Below, in pieces: positions 7,394 through 16,340 of a DNA stretch of 32,591 nt (within the stretch, counting starts at the first letter, position 1; every line of letters starts with the position of its first letter). Position numbers and translations under genes: made by a program. The stretch is from Clostridiales bacterium (GTDB taxonomy: Bacteria; Bacillota; Clostridia; Oscillospirales; Oscillospiraceae). The notes under the pieces were generated by a model. That model was not told the DNA's origin. It made no database searches and saw only the letters and a list, made by a program, of their open reading frames with translations. The DNA lies in the NCBI GenBank assembly GCA_020860385.1, contig JAJBUK010000111.1:1-32591 (forward strand). Direction: 5' to 3'.

Positions 7394-8749
7394 TCACAGC
7401 AGGGCTGCCATAGCCTCTCTGATATTCTTCACCGGAATCAGCTGCAAGCCCGGAATCTCAGGCTGCCGCCCGCTGTTCCGGCTCGGAATCATGCACTTGG
7501 TAAAGCCTAGGCGATGCACCTCGCTGAGCCGCTGCGCCAGCGCAGTGACTGGGCGCAGCTCGCCGGTCAAACCGACCTCGCCGATTGCTGCCAAATCCTC
7601 CGACACAGGTTTATTGCGGAAGCTGGACGCCAGGGCCAGCACTGTCGCCAAATCTGCCGCCGGTTCCTCCAGGTTTAGCCCGCCAATCACGTTGATATAA
7701 GAATCACAATTCCCGATATTCAGGCCGCCCCGGCGCTCCAGCACCGCGATAAGCATAACGGCGCGGCCATACTCCACGCCGTTGCTTGTCCGGCGGGGGT
7801 TGGCGAAGCTAGAGGTAGTCACAAGGGCCTGTACCTCGGCCAGTACCGGCCTTGCGCCCTCCATAACGCAGGTGACGCAGGTCCCTGGCGCGCCTGCTGG
7901 CCTGCCGCTGAGGAGCATCTCAGACGGGTTTGGCACCTCGGTCAGCCCTTCGTCCAGCATTTCAAAGACGCCGATTTCATTGGTTGCGCCAAAGCGGTTT
8001 TTCACAGCGCGAAGGATACGGTAGGTCTGCTGCTGCTCCCCCTCAAAGGACAGCACGCAGTCCACCATATGCTCCAACACCTTTGGTCCGGCAATCGAGC
8101 CTTCCTTGTTGATGTGGCCGATGACAAAGACGGTCAGCCCCTCCCCTTTTGCAAGTTCCATCAGTGCCATCGTACACTGCTTCACCTGGGCGACGCTGCC
8201 TGGGATGGAGTCCGACGCATCGGAGGAGATCGTCTGGATGGAGTCCACAATGAGGATGTCCGGCTTTACTTGATGCACCGCATCCGTAATATTGCCCAAA
8301 TCCGTCTCGCTGAACAGGTAAAGGGTTTCCCCGGAAACGTTTAACCGGGCTGCCCGTAGCTTGATTTGCCGCGCAGATTCCTCGCCGGAGACGTACAGCA
8401 CCGTGTACTGCTTACAAAGTTCGTTGCAGATTTGCAGCATCAGGGTGGACTTGCCGATGCCGGGCGCTCCGCCGATCAGCACCAGGCTGCCCTGCACGGC
8501 CCCGCCGCCCAAAACCCGGTCAAGCTCATTCATGCCGGTGCGGAAGCGTAGCTCCTCCGTCAACTCTACGTCGTCAATTCGTTGGGGCTGCGCCTTTAAC
8601 TGCCGCGTCCCGGTGGCGGGGCTGGCCTTTTTGGGCTGGGCAGGCTGCTCTACGATGGTGTTCCAGCTTCCGCAGGCGGTGCACTTCCCCTGCCATTTGG
8701 GGTATTCGTTGCCGCAGTTGGTGCAGTAAAAGGTGATGCGATTCTTCAT
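7394..8749 (-). CDS. radA: DNA repair protein RadA
   Basis: RadA (Sms) is a hexameric DnaB-like ATPase that drives branch migration in homologous recombination. This 451-residue copy has all its parts. The N-terminal zinc finger is Cys9, Cys12, Cys23 and Cys26. Walker A is GGAPGIGKST (93-102), Walker B is around LIVDS (166-170), and the RadA-specific KNRFG motif is at 250-254. A Lon-protease-like C-terminal domain follows. The reading frame stays open for 47 codons further upstream. I set the start at 8749 because MKNRITFYC is the family N terminus, a GGAGAAG site lies about eight bases upstream, and it overlaps the preceding amidase stop as ATGA. Confidence 0.96.
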   Translation of the reverse strand: MKNRITFYCTNCGNEYPKWQGKCTACGSWNTIVEQPAQPKKASPATGTRQLKAQPQRIDDVELTEELRFRTGMNELDRVLGGGAVQGSLVLIGGAPGIGKSTLMLQICNELCKQYTVLYVSGEESARQIKLRAARLNVSGETLYLFSETDLGNITDAVHQVKPDILIVDSIQTISSDASDSIPGSVAQVKQCTMALMELAKGEGLTVFVIGHINKEGSIAGPKVLEHMVDCVLSFEGEQQQTYRILRAVKNRFGATNEIGVFEMLDEGLTEVPNPSEMLLSGRPAGAPGTCVTCVMEGARPVLAEVQALVTTSSFANPRRTSNGVEYGRAVMLIAVLERRGGLNIGNCDSYINVIGGLNLEEPAADLATVLALASSFRNKPVSEDLAAIGEVGLTGELRPVTALAQRLSEVHRLGFTKCMIPSRNSGRQPEIPGLQLIPVKNIREAMAALL

Positions 8750-9462
8750 ATTGAAACTTCTCCGGTAAAATATTGTAAGTAGGCGGAAAAAATCGTCGCC
8801 GCAAGGCTGCTTTGATAGGCGCCGCTCTGTAACAGCTGGTCTTCCTGAGGATTGGACAGAAACCCGCACTCCACCAGGATGGCGGGACAAGTGACATGGT
8901 TCAGCAGGTAGACGGAATCGGGGATTTGCGCCGCGACGCGGTCATTCTCTGGGTCGATGGCGCTCCGAAGAGCGGACTGGGTCAGGACGGCCCAGGTCTT
9001 CCCTTCCTCCGTATTCCGGTAAAATACCTGGGCCCCGGAAACCTGGCTGCTGGTATAGTTGTTCTGATGAATGCTCAGCAGATAGGCGTTGGGGGTTTCA
9101 TTCGCCAGGGCGACGCGATTGTAAAGGTCGCTGCGCTTGCGCTCCCGCAGCGTTGCAGCGGCGTCATCCGCCAGGGAAACGTCCTCCGTGCGGGTCAAAA
9201 TCACCGGCACTCCGTACAGCCCCGCCAGCGCATCAATTTTCAGCACAATGGACAGGTTGATTCCGCTCTCCGCAACGCCGCTGACAGAGACGGCTCCGCC
9301 GTCCTCCCCGCCGTGACCGGCATCCAGAACCAAAATATACGTTCCCGTCCTGCCGGACACGGCTGCTGTCGGCTCCGCCGCGAGCAGCTTCGTCAGGCTC
9401 AAAACAGAGAGCAACACGCCACAAACTGCCAGGACATAAATGACTGCTTTCCGCACTTCCAT
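8746..9462 (-). CDS. cwlD: N-acetylmuramoyl-L-alanine amidase, CwlD-like
   Basis: This roughly 238-residue amidase_3 enzyme cleaves the bond between muramic acid and the stem peptide in peptidoglycan. An N-terminal membrane segment (about 6-28) exports or anchors it. Expected zinc ligands and catalytic residues are visible: DAGHGG with His50, Glu65 in GVAESG, His132 in SIHQNN and Glu198 in VECGFLSN. Length, single N-terminal segment and lack of binding repeats match CwlD, which makes muramic lactam for spore cortex; the gene name is inference. The start is uncertain. ATG at 9462 has AGGGTG immediately against it, while GTG two codons later (9456) has AGGGTG at a proper six-base distance. The gene is coupled to radA. 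Confidence 0.85.
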   Translation of the reverse strand: MEVRKAVIYVLAVCGVLLSVLSLTKLLAAEPTAAVSGRTGTYILVLDAGHGGEDGGAVSVSGVAESGINLSIVLKIDALAGLYGVPVILTRTEDVSLADDAAATLRERKRSDLYNRVALANETPNAYLLSIHQNNYTSSQVSGAQVFYRNTEEGKTWAVLTQSALRSAIDPENDRVAAQIPDSVYLLNHVTCPAILVECGFLSNPQEDQLLQSGAYQSSLAATIFSAYLQYFTGEVSI

Positions 9463-9492
9463 CACCCTGGTAAGTCTATGCGCCTTGATAAC

Positions 9493-9521
9493 AATATAGC
9501 ACAAACGCGCTGCCCCAGCAA
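9493..9521 (-). promoter_or_regulatory. Promoter of the cwlD-radA operon
   Basis: TTGCTG (complement of 9516-9521) and TATATT (complement of 9493-9498) have a 17-bp spacer and lie just upstream of the amidase start. Confidence 0.72.
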
Positions 9522-9553
9522 GGAGCAAATCCGCCTGGAAAGGGAAAAATTTC

Positions 9554-9582
9554 TTGCACGGGCACTTCCCTTTCGGTATAAT
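9554..9582 (+). promoter_or_regulatory. Promoter of the small Cys-domain membrane protein
   Basis: TTGCAC (9554-9559) and a perfect TATAAT (9577-9582) are separated by 17 bp. It is divergent from the cwlD promoter, with 32 bp between the two. Confidence 0.82.
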
Positions 9583-9640
9583 ATTTGTGGTAATCACTGA
9601 CTGGAACTGGCCCACGCCACAGCTCAATGGAGGTTCATCT

Positions 9641-10159
9641 ATGAAAAACGCCGCCCATCCCGGAAAATTACATACCCTCTGCACTGTGCTTTGCTGGTGC
9701 TTATCCATCCTCTGTGTTCTTTCCGCTCTGGGCAATCTGGACACGCCTGCCGCATTGGTATTCTTTCTGCTGGCGGCAGTGGCTGCCAATCCGCTGGTGC
9801 ATCGGAGGCTGCCGGAGGCGAAGCCGTGGATGTTCGTCCTGGCAGTCCTGGTGTGCATCATGGCGGCAGGCTCCTTCCGGTCTGAAACAGAACCTGCCGC
9901 GGCGGATTCCGCCGCCTCCTCCCTTTCCGGCGAACCGGTTTCAGAGGTTGAATCCGCCGCCTCCTCCGAGGAGGCTGAGTCAGCCCTGGCCGCAGAGAGC
10001 GGAGATGCGGAAGAGGTCATAGTCTACGTCACAGAAAGCGGCAGCAAGTACCACCTGTCCACCTGTCGATACGTCGAGGACGGCGGAATTGCCCTTACCC
10101 TTGCAGAAGCGCAGGAACAGGGCTACGAGCCTTGCAAGGTATGCTGCCCACCGGAATGA
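9641..10159 (+). CDS. Small membrane protein with C-terminal Ada-like Cys domain
   Basis: This 172-residue protein has no family name that I recognise as a whole. Three hydrophobic segments (about 13-31, 36-52, 62-78) are followed by an acidic, Ala/Ser/Glu-rich linker (81-125). The small C-terminal domain (about 127-171) holds His138, Cys142, Cys165 and Cys168, plus Cys169. Its pattern of YHxxxCRY, then GYxPCKVC, matches the Ada-type metal-binding fold found at the end of many Firmicutes surface and nuclease proteins. The frame is open further upstream, but ATG at 9641 follows GGAGG and lies after a strong promoter, so I chose it. It is a single-gene unit; I see no strong terminator before the convergent sigE stop, only a weak hairpin around 10166-10182. 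Confidence 0.8.
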   Translation: MKNAAHPGKLHTLCTVLCWCLSILCVLSALGNLDTPAALVFFLLAAVAANPLVHRRLPEAKPWMFVLAVLVCIMAAGSFRSETEPAAADSAASSLSGEPVSEVESAASSEEAESALAAESGDAEEVIVYVTESGSKYHLSTCRYVEDGGIALTLAEAQEQGYEPCKVCCPPE

Positions 10160-10186
10160 TTGCGCCAAAAGCGGCAGGCTGTTTTG

Positions 10187-10939
10187 CTATCCGATGCGGC
10201 TAAACTCCTTTTTCAACCGGCCGATGATGCGCTTTTCTAGCCGTGAGATGTAAGACTGGGAAATCCCCAGGGAATCCGCCACCTCCTTCTGAGTGCGGCT
10301 GTCCCGCCCGTCCAGGCCGAAGCGCATGGTGATGATGCGCTTTTCACGTTCGTTCAGCTTCTCCATGGCCTGGTAGAGGAGCCGCCTGTCCTCCCCTGCC
10401 TGCACAGGACGTTCTACCAAATCTTCCTCCGTCCCCAGGATGTCGGACAGCAGCAGTTCATTGCCGTCCCAGTCCGTATTCAGCGGTTCGTCAAAGGAGA
10501 TTTCCGTCCGCTGGTTGGAGGTTTTCCGCAGGTGCATCAGTATTTCGTTTTCAATGCAGCGTGCGGCGTAGGTGGCCAGCTTGATGTTCTTTTCCGTATC
10601 GAAGGTGTTCACCGCCTTGATAAGGCCGATGGTGCCGATGGATACCAGGTCGTCCAGATTGATGCCGGTGTTCTCAAACCGTCTGGCCAGGTAGACCACC
10701 AGCCGCAGGTTGTGCTCGATCAATGTATCGCGGGCCTGTTCGTCCCCCTCGCGGAGGGCCAGCAGGAGCCGCCGCTCTTCCTGCCGGTCCAGAGGCGGCA
10801 GGAGGTCGCTGCCTCCTACATAATAAATACCATTTGGCCGTGGCAGCAGTTTGCGCCACCCCCGTTTTATCACCTGCCACAGGCTGCTCAAACTCCAACT
10901 GTCCCTTCTTCTCCAAACTGCATAGCATTCCTGATACAT
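10187..10939 (-). CDS. sigE: Sporulation sigma factor SigE (pro-sigma-E)
   Basis: This 250-residue sigma-70-family factor directs early mother-cell gene expression in sporulation. The N terminus (1 to about 38) is an amphipathic, basic pro-sequence followed by [12 protein letters not shown] (39-50), the usual junction near which SpoIIGA cuts. Region 2 spans about 65-145 ([27 protein letters not shown]). Region 4 lies near 190-245 and ends with a helix-turn-helix ([20 protein letters not shown]). The reading frame continues upstream antisense-free through spoIIGA in another frame, but ATG at 10939 has GGAGGG eight bases before it and fits the family length. It sits 26 bases behind spoIIGA. sigG, often third in this cluster, is not here. 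Confidence 0.95.
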   Translation of the reverse strand: MYQECYAVWRRRDSWSLSSLWQVIKRGWRKLLPRPNGIYYVGGSDLLPPLDRQEERRLLLALREGDEQARDTLIEHNLRLVVYLARRFENTGINLDDLVSIGTIGLIKAVNTFDTEKNIKLATYAARCIENEILMHLRKTSNQRTEISFDEPLNTDWDGNELLLSDILGTEEDLVERPVQAGEDRRLLYQAMEKLNEREKRIITMRFGLDGRDSRTQKEVADSLGISQSYISRLEKRIIGRLKKEFSRIG

Positions 10940-10965
10940 AGTCTTTCCCTCCTGTGATGGCAATC

Positions 10966-11790
10966 CTACAATCCAATCAACGCCTGATAGGCTCCGTCTG
11001 ACAACCGAACGGGAGAAATGGCTACTGGGAGCGCCCGCTGTTCCACGCCATCCACCTTTGCCCATTGCGCCGTGAATGCCAGCAGAAAGCCCTCCGCCTG
11101 CCGCACTGTGCGGCAGGGCAGCAGGCGGAGCCGCCCCTCCGGCCATATCGCAGACAGCCCCGCCAGATGCTCCGCAGGCGCGGCGCAAGCTGCCTGGGTA
11201 ATTCCCTCCGGCAGGCAGGAGGCCAGGGCGTTCCACTCTACGACCAACACCCCCTTTCCGCTGATTGGGTCCCTCAGGTCGTTGCCGCTGTCTACCAGCG
11301 CTGTCAGAAGCCGCCGTTTCCCGTTGACCTCCAGCAGCACCGGCACCCGTTTGCCGCTCTTGCCGTTGGACTTCCGATCCAGCAGAGAAGCTGCCGCCCA
11401 AAGGCTGCTTCCCGCCAGCAGAAGCAACTCTCCGTCCCAGGCTGTGCCGGGAATCCCGTTGGCATAGGTCAGGCTTCCGACCAGCTGCTCCAACAGCAGG
11501 ACAGCGCCGCCCAGAGCGCAGCTTAATGTCAGCAGTACCCCGCCGGGCCAGAGCAGCCGCACGCCAAAGGCGGCCAACAGCATCACTGCCAGGGAGCCGA
11601 CCTGACCGGCTGCGCCGCCTAATCCCTCCAGGCCGGGCAGGAACACCGCGCAGGCATATCCCCCGCCTATGGCCGCTGCCAGCGCCAGCCGCCCCGGCTT
11701 TACCGCTCTGCCCGTCAGCTTCCCGGCGGCGGACAGCAGTAAGGCGTCCAGCGCTGCATTTAGGGCGAAAACGCCGTCTAAGTACACCAC
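10966..11790 (-). CDS. spoIIGA: Pro-sigma-E processing protease SpoIIGA
   Basis: SpoIIGA is a membrane-bound aspartic-type protease that removes the SigE pro-sequence after a forespore signal. The 274-residue product has an N-terminal membrane half with about five hydrophobic segments (1-135) and a C-terminal protease half. The active-site motif [12 protein letters not shown] has Asp167 in DSGN. It is somewhat shorter than the roughly 309 residues of the Bacillus protein, mainly in the membrane half. The start is GTG at 11790, followed by a second GTG, with AGAGGGAT about seven bases upstream. It lies directly before its substrate gene sigE, the classical order, so identity is secure even though sequence similarity in this family is low. 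Confidence 0.92.
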   Translation of the reverse strand: MVYLDGVFALNAALDALLLSAAGKLTGRAVKPGRLALAAAIGGGYACAVFLPGLEGLGGAAGQVGSLAVMLLAAFGVRLLWPGGVLLTLSCALGGAVLLLEQLVGSLTYANGIPGTAWDGELLLLAGSSLWAAASLLDRKSNGKSGKRVPVLLEVNGKRRLLTALVDSGNDLRDPISGKGVLVVEWNALASCLPEGITQAACAAPAEHLAGLSAIWPEGRLRLLPCRTVRQAEGFLLAFTAQWAKVDGVEQRALPVAISPVRLSDGAYQALIGL

Positions 11791-11829
11791 CGCCGTATCC
11801 CTCTATCCCCCTTTCCACTGTGCGGAACA

Positions 11830-11908
11830 AGCATAGCATAGCGATGCGGTAAAAAAGCGTCGCAAGCGGCCTGCGCGGAAAAAAGCGCCGGGGCCCGTTT
11901 CTCCGACA
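11830..11908 (-). promoter_or_regulatory. Possible Spo0A-type control region of spoIIGA
   Basis: Minus strand: TTGCGA (complement of 11860-11865) is followed after 19 or 24 bp by two overlapping TATGCT hexamers (complements of 11835-11840 and 11830-11835). An over-long spacer is known from the Bacillus spoIIG promoter. TGTCGGA (complement of 11902-11908), one mismatch from the Spo0A box TGTCGAA, lies upstream. This is tentative. Confidence 0.35.
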
Positions 11909-11999
11909 AGGCTCCGACTGGCGGCGGTCTGAGCCTCAGCGGTTCCATATTTCACAAACCTGCGAGATAAAACGTGGTGGTTTTTGTGCTTTCGTCAAA

Positions 12000-12028
12000 T
12001 TGCCGAACCGTGGAAAAAAGCATATAAT
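12000..12028 (+). promoter_or_regulatory. Promoter of serA
   Basis: TTGCCG (12000-12005) and a perfect TATAAT (12023-12028) have a 17-bp spacer. Confidence 0.8.
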
Positions 12029-12130
12029 AGAGGGGCTGGACTGAGCGGGGGCGTGAGATTGAAGCGTTCCGGCGCCGGCAGGAAATGCGCGGCGAGATTG
12101 AAGCCGTAAATTTGAAAGGGGTATCCTAAA

Positions 12131-13294
12131 ATGTATCGTATCCAAACCATGAACAAAATTGCAGCGGTGGGCCTGAACCGTCTGGACAAGAACCGCTATC
12201 AGGTCGCCGACGACTTCGACAAGTACGATGGCATCATCGTCCGCAGCGCAAAGCTGCACGATGTGGCCTTCCCGAAGGAGCTGCTGGCCATTGCCCGGGC
12301 CGGTGCGGGCACCAATAACATTCCCATTGACCGCTGCTGCAAAGAGGGCATCGTGGTGTTCAACACTCCCGGCGCCAACGCCAATGCGGTCAAGGAGCAG
12401 GTGCTGGCCTCCCTGCTGCTCAGCTCCCGTGACCTGGTGGGCGGCATCCAGTGGGTGAAGGACCAGGTGGCCGCCGGAATCGACGTGACCACTGTGGTGG
12501 AAAAGGGCAAATCCGCTTTTGCCGGGCCGGAGCTGGCCGGGAAATCCCTGGGCATCATCGGCCTGGGTGCCATCGGCGCAAAGGTGGCAAACATGGCCAT
12601 CGCCCTGGGCATGGAGGTGCTGGGCTATGACCCGTTCCTGTCCGTTGACGCGGCTCTGGGGCTGGACATTCATGTGAAGCATATCACGGATTTGGACGTA
12701 CTGCTCCGCAACTCCGATTATATCACCATCCATATCCCCTATAACAAGGAGACGGCCAACACCATCGACGCCGAAGCCATTTCCAAAATGAAGGGCGGCG
12801 TCCGCATCATCAACCTGGCCCGGGGCGGCCTGGTGAACAACGAAGCGCTGATTCAGGGGCTGGAGTCCGGCCATGTAGCTTCCTATGTGACAGACTTCCC
12901 GGATAACGAGCTGGTGGGCGTGAAGAACGTCATCGGCACCCCCCATCTGGCGGCGTCCACGCCGGAGAGCGAGAACAACTGCGCGGTGATGGCCGCCCAG
13001 GAAATCAGCGACTATCTGGAGAACGGCAACATCACCAATGCGGTGAATATGCCCCAGGTCTCCATGCCGCGGTCCGGTCGGTGCCGTGTCTGCGTGATTC
13101 ATAAAAACGTTCCCACCGTGCTGAACTCCATCCTGAACCTGTTCTCGGCCACTCAAATGAACATCGAGAACATGATTAACCGCTCCCGCAAGGAGATGGC
13201 CTACACCATCGTCGATTTGGACACCAAGGTTGGCGACAGCGTTGTGGAGAAAATTATGCAGATTCCCAACGTGATTCGCGTGCGGGTGCTGTAA
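12131..13294 (+). CDS. serA: D-3-phosphoglycerate dehydrogenase
   Basis: SerA oxidises 3-phosphoglycerate to 3-phosphohydroxypyruvate with NAD, the first step of serine synthesis. The 387-residue product is the short Clostridia type. A D-isomer dehydrogenase catalytic part surrounds a Rossmann domain with GLGAIG (145-150). Catalytic Arg232 (NLARGGL) and His273 (TPHLAAS) are clear; the glutamate of the triad is probably Glu261 within an atypical DFPDNEL. A C-terminal ACT domain (about 318-387) is the likely serine-sensing module. AAAGGGG lies about ten bases before ATG. serC is not adjacent, which differs from many relatives. Another 2-hydroxyacid dehydrogenase role is possible but less likely given the ACT domain. 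Confidence 0.92.
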   Translation: MYRIQTMNKIAAVGLNRLDKNRYQVADDFDKYDGIIVRSAKLHDVAFPKELLAIARAGAGTNNIPIDRCCKEGIVVFNTPGANANAVKEQVLASLLLSSRDLVGGIQWVKDQVAAGIDVTTVVEKGKSAFAGPELAGKSLGIIGLGAIGAKVANMAIALGMEVLGYDPFLSVDAALGLDIHVKHITDLDVLLRNSDYITIHIPYNKETANTIDAEAISKMKGGVRIINLARGGLVNNEALIQGLESGHVASYVTDFPDNELVGVKNVIGTPHLAASTPESENNCAVMAAQEISDYLENGNITNAVNMPQVSMPRSGRCRVCVIHKNVPTVLNSILNLFSATQMNIENMINRSRKEMAYTIVDLDTKVGDSVVEKIMQIPNVIRVRVL

Positions 13295-13321
13295 TCAGAC
13301 CTTTCCGCTGACAGCGAAGTG

Positions 13322-13360
13322 AAAAGCGTTCCCTTTCCGCGTCGAAGGGGGACGCTTTTT
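13322..13360 (+). terminator. Intrinsic terminator of serA
   Basis: A stem of about 15 bp (13322-13336 with 13345-13359, including two G-T pairs) ends in TTTTT. It begins 27 bases past the stop. Confidence 0.88.
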
Positions 13361-13459
13361 CTGCCATTGTGGAGAATTATCTGCCAAGTCCTACAAAATT
13401 CGAAAGAACTCAAGGGAAGAAAATCGTCAACTGTCACAACAAAAATTTTAACTGGAACA

Positions 13460-13488
13460 TTGTGTTTTGGGTGGCAAAACGGTATAAT
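13460..13488 (+). promoter_or_regulatory. Promoter of potABCD
   Basis: TTGTGT (13460-13465) and TATAAT (13483-13488) are separated by 17 bp. The leader (about 60 bases) has a small hairpin, GCGCCT with AGGCGT, at 13501-13519. Confidence 0.8.
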
Positions 13489-13554
13489 CAACGTAGTCTT
13501 GCGCCTTTGAGAGAGGCGTGAGGGAATAATGACTCACATTGAGGGGGAGGATAA

Positions 13555-14595
13555 ATGTCCAAGGAACTGATTCGGCTGAACGAGGTCTCCATGGTTTTTG
13601 ACGAGGATCTCGTGCTTGATCGTATCAATTTGTATATCAACGATGCGGAATTTTTGACCCTGCTGGGGCCATCCGGCTGCGGGAAAACTACCACGCTGCG
13701 CATCATCGGCGGCTTTCAGACGCCTACCAGCGGCGACGTCCTGTTTGACGGCAACCGGATCAACGACCTGCCGCCCTATAAAAGGCAGATCAATACGGTG
13801 TTTCAGAAATATGCGCTTTTTACGCATATGAACATCTATGAGAACGTGGCCTTTGGCCTGCATATTTCCAAAACGCCCGAGGCGGAAGTCCGGCAACGGG
13901 TAAAGGAAGCGCTGGCCATGGTGAACCTTTCCGGCTTTGAAAAGCGAAGTACCACTTCCCTGTCCGGCGGACAGCAGCAGCGGGTGGCTATCGCCCGGGC
14001 CATTGTCAACCGGCCCAAGGTGCTTCTGCTGGATGAACCGCTGGGAGCCCTGGATTTGAAGCTGCGCAAGGAAATGCAGACAGAGTTGAAGAAAATTCAG
14101 CAGCAGGTGGGCATCACCTTCATCTATGTGACCCATGACCAGGAGGAAGCCCTGACCATGAGCGACACCATCGTTGTTATGAACGAGGGCAGGATTCAGC
14201 AAATCGGTACCCCATTGGACATTTACAATGAACCGAAGAACGCCTTTGTGGCAAACTTTATCGGTGAGAGCAATATTGTGGACGCCATTATGGAGGAGGA
14301 CTATAAGGTCACCTTCAGCGGCCGCACCTTTGACTGCGTGGACCGCGGCTTCGCCCGTCGGGAACGGGTGGACGTGGTGGTGCGGCCTGAGGATTTGCTC
14401 ATTTCCGGGCCGGAGGAGGGTCAAATCTCCGGAACAGTGGAGAATATCGTCTTTAAGGGCATCTACTATGAGATGATGATACGAGCGGCGGACGGTTATG
14501 CGTGGAAGGTGCAGAACACCCACGCCTACGATGTAGGAACCCGGCTGGGCCTGTCCGTGGAGCCGGAAAACATCCAGGTCATGCATAAGAATTGA
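13555..14595 (+). CDS. potA: Spermidine/putrescine ABC transporter ATPase
   Basis: PotA powers polyamine import across the cytoplasmic membrane. The 346-residue protein has Walker [10 protein letters not shown] (38-46), the ABC signature LSGGQ (136-140), Walker B LLLDEP (157-162) and the H-loop His194 in VTHD. A C-terminal TOBE-type regulatory domain (about 270-340) is typical of the CUT1/MOI subfamily to which PotA belongs. The ATG follows GGGGGAGG by four bases. The substrate assignment depends on the co-transcribed potB, potC and potD, since the ATPase alone could serve other solutes. The potB start lies 11 bases downstream. Confidence 0.94.
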   Translation: MSKELIRLNEVSMVFDEDLVLDRINLYINDAEFLTLLGPSGCGKTTTLRIIGGFQTPTSGDVLFDGNRINDLPPYKRQINTVFQKYALFTHMNIYENVAFGLHISKTPEAEVRQRVKEALAMVNLSGFEKRSTTSLSGGQQQRVAIARAIVNRPKVLLLDEPLGALDLKLRKEMQTELKKIQQQVGITFIYVTHDQEEALTMSDTIVVMNEGRIQQIGTPLDIYNEPKNAFVANFIGESNIVDAIMEEDYKVTFSGRTFDCVDRGFARRERVDVVVRPEDLLISGPEEGQISGTVENIVFKGIYYEMMIRAADGYAWKVQNTHAYDVGTRLGLSVEPENIQVMHKN

Positions 14596-14606
14596 GGTGA
14601 GGGCAG

Positions 14607-15452
14607 ATGAAGAAGAAGTTCCTCGCCATACCCTATGTGATTTGGATGGCGATTTTCGTCATCGTCCCGCTGCTTTTGGTGGTGGGCTATGCCTTTACCA
14701 CCCGTGACGGCGGCTTTTCCCTGGAAAACTTCCAGACCATGACCCAGTACTGGCCTGTGTTTCTTACCTCCTTCCGGCTGGCGCTGATTGCCACCCTGAT
14801 TTGCCTGCTGATCGGCTATCCGGTGGCCTACTGGATCTCCCGGGAAAGTGCCAACGTTCGTCGAATCGCCATGGTGCTGATCATGCTGCCCATGTGGATG
14901 AACTTCCTGCTGCGCACCTACGCCTGGATGAGCCTGCTGGAGAATACCGGCATCATCAATACCTTCCTGCAAAATATCGGTTTCTTCAACCTGATCAACG
15001 GGATATTCGGCACAGAAATTGAATATTTTCATATGATAAACACACCCGGAGCCGTTGTGCTGGGCATGGTATACAATTATCTGCCCTTTATGATTATGCC
15101 CATCACCACCGTCATTGAAAAAATCGACCCCAGCGTGGTAGAGGCTGCGGAGGATTTGGGTGCCAGCGGTGTCCAGACCTTCGGCCGGGTCATCTTCCCG
15201 CTGAGCCTGCCCGGGGTGCTGTCCGGCATCACTATGGTGTTTATCCCGTCCGTATCCACCTTTGCCATCTCCTCCCTGCTGGGCGGCGGCATGACGCTGC
15301 TGCTGGGCGATTTGATTCAGACCCAGTTCTACGGCAGCGCCTACAATCCGTACCTCGGCTCCGCCATCAGCCTGGTAATGATGGTGATCGTCCTGGTGAT
15401 GATGGCGATTATGAACCACTTCGGTGAGGGAGAGGAGACGGCAATCTATTGA
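14607..15452 (+). CDS. potB: Spermidine/putrescine ABC transporter permease PotB
   Basis: This 281-residue permease has six predicted membrane segments, beginning about residue 9. It carries the binding-protein-dependent EAA loop (VEAAEDLGASGVQTFGRV) that docks on the PotA ATPase. PotB and PotC together form the polyamine channel. The ATG has GAGGTGAGGG directly upstream. The stop TGA overlaps the potC start as TTGA, showing translational coupling. Confidence 0.93.
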   Translation: MKKKFLAIPYVIWMAIFVIVPLLLVVGYAFTTRDGGFSLENFQTMTQYWPVFLTSFRLALIATLICLLIGYPVAYWISRESANVRRIAMVLIMLPMWMNFLLRTYAWMSLLENTGIINTFLQNIGFFNLINGIFGTEIEYFHMINTPGAVVLGMVYNYLPFMIMPITTVIEKIDPSVVEAAEDLGASGVQTFGRVIFPLSLPGVLSGITMVFIPSVSTFAISSLLGGGMTLLLGDLIQTQFYGSAYNPYLGSAISLVMMVIVLVMMAIMNHFGEGEETAIY

Positions 15453-16306
15453 AAAAGAATGGTGTATTTTCCCGCCTGGCTCTGCTGCTGACGGCGGTAT
15501 TCCTGTACGCGCCCATTGTGGTGCTGATTGTATTCTCCTTCAACTCCTCGAAAAGCCGGACGGTTTGGACAGGCTTCTCCCTGGAGTGGTACCGGGATTT
15601 GTTTGAGGACAGCCGGATTCTGAGCGCGTTGATTACGACGCTGGAGGTCTCCGTCCTGGCCATGATCATTTCCACAGTGCTGGGGACGATGGCGGCCATC
15701 GGCTTCTTCAATATGAAGAAGCGCCCCCGCTCGATTTGCATGGCTGTCAACAACATCCCCATGACCAATGCGGACATCATCACCGGCGTCAGCCTGATGC
15801 TGCTGTTCGTCTTTGCCATTGGTGCGTTCAACAATACCCTTGGAAGCGTGACCGGTACGGAGTTGAAGATGGGCTTTGGTACCCTGCTGCTGGCCCACAT
15901 CACCTTTGACATCCCCTATGTCATCCTGTCGGTCATGCCCAAGCTGCGGCAGTGCGACCCCAACATTGAGGAGGCGGCTCTGGATTTGGGGGCCACCCCC
16001 TGGCAGGCGTTCACCAAGGTGGTGCTGCCGGAGATTCAGCCCGGTGTGGTGAACGGGGCCATCATGGCCTTCACCATGAGCGTTGACGACTTCGTGATTT
16101 CCTATTTTACCGCAGGTTCCAACACCTCCACCCTGGCCATGGAGATTTACTCCATGACCCGCAAGCGCATCAGCCCGGAAATCAATGCGCTGTCCACGCC
16201 GCTGTTTGCGGTGGTGCTGAGCCTGCTGGCCGTGGTGAACATCCGTTCCGCCCAACAGGAGCGGGCAGCCGCCAGACGGGAAGCCGAGCTGCGGCAGAAG
16301 AACTAA
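15449..16306 (+). CDS. potC: Spermidine/putrescine ABC transporter permease PotC
   Basis: This 285-residue second permease subunit has six membrane segments and the EAA loop (EEAALDLGATPWQAFTKVV). The start is TTG at 15449, inside the overlapping TTGA of the potB stop, with AGGAG about 12 bases upstream. The TTG start and overlap suggest its synthesis is tied to potB, which keeps the two subunits in balance. A charged Arg/Glu-rich tail closes the protein. Confidence 0.93.
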   Translation: MKKNGVFSRLALLLTAVFLYAPIVVLIVFSFNSSKSRTVWTGFSLEWYRDLFEDSRILSALITTLEVSVLAMIISTVLGTMAAIGFFNMKKRPRSICMAVNNIPMTNADIITGVSLMLLFVFAIGAFNNTLGSVTGTELKMGFGTLLLAHITFDIPYVILSVMPKLRQCDPNIEEAALDLGATPWQAFTKVVLPEIQPGVVNGAIMAFTMSVDDFVISYFTAGSNTSTLAMEIYSMTRKRISPEINALSTPLFAVVLSLLAVVNIRSAQQERAAARREAELRQKN

Positions 16307-16340
16307 AGAGCATCAAAAAAGAACCAAGGAGGGGACTTCC

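Larger units (their letters stand above)
11791..12130. other. Divergent control region between spoIIGA and serA
   Basis: This stretch of 340 bases has no credible gene. It holds the putative spoIIGA control elements on the left, the serA promoter at 12000-12028 and a serA leader of about 95 bases. In the leader an 11-base direct repeat, GAGATTGAAGC, occurs at 12055-12065 and 12094-12104. I find no T-box, terminator or known riboswitch motif in it. Confidence 0.6.

Noticed and set aside
8750-10020. Long upstream extensions of the radA and amidase frames
   Set aside because: They run through the amidase gene or the opposite-strand membrane protein gene and lack initiation signals; family N termini mark the true starts.
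10187-11839. A 550-codon frame that would fuse an N-terminal extension to SigE
   Set aside because: The extra 300 codons are an out-of-frame reading of spoIIGA; SigE has its own ATG and GGAGGG site at 10939.
12029-12130. serA leader as T-box or known riboswitch
   Set aside because: No T-box sequence, no terminator hairpin and no conserved riboswitch core could be found.
11936-13156. Leftward frame of 406 codons opposite serA
   Set aside because: Antisense shadow of serA; His/Gly-rich low-quality protein with no ribosome site.
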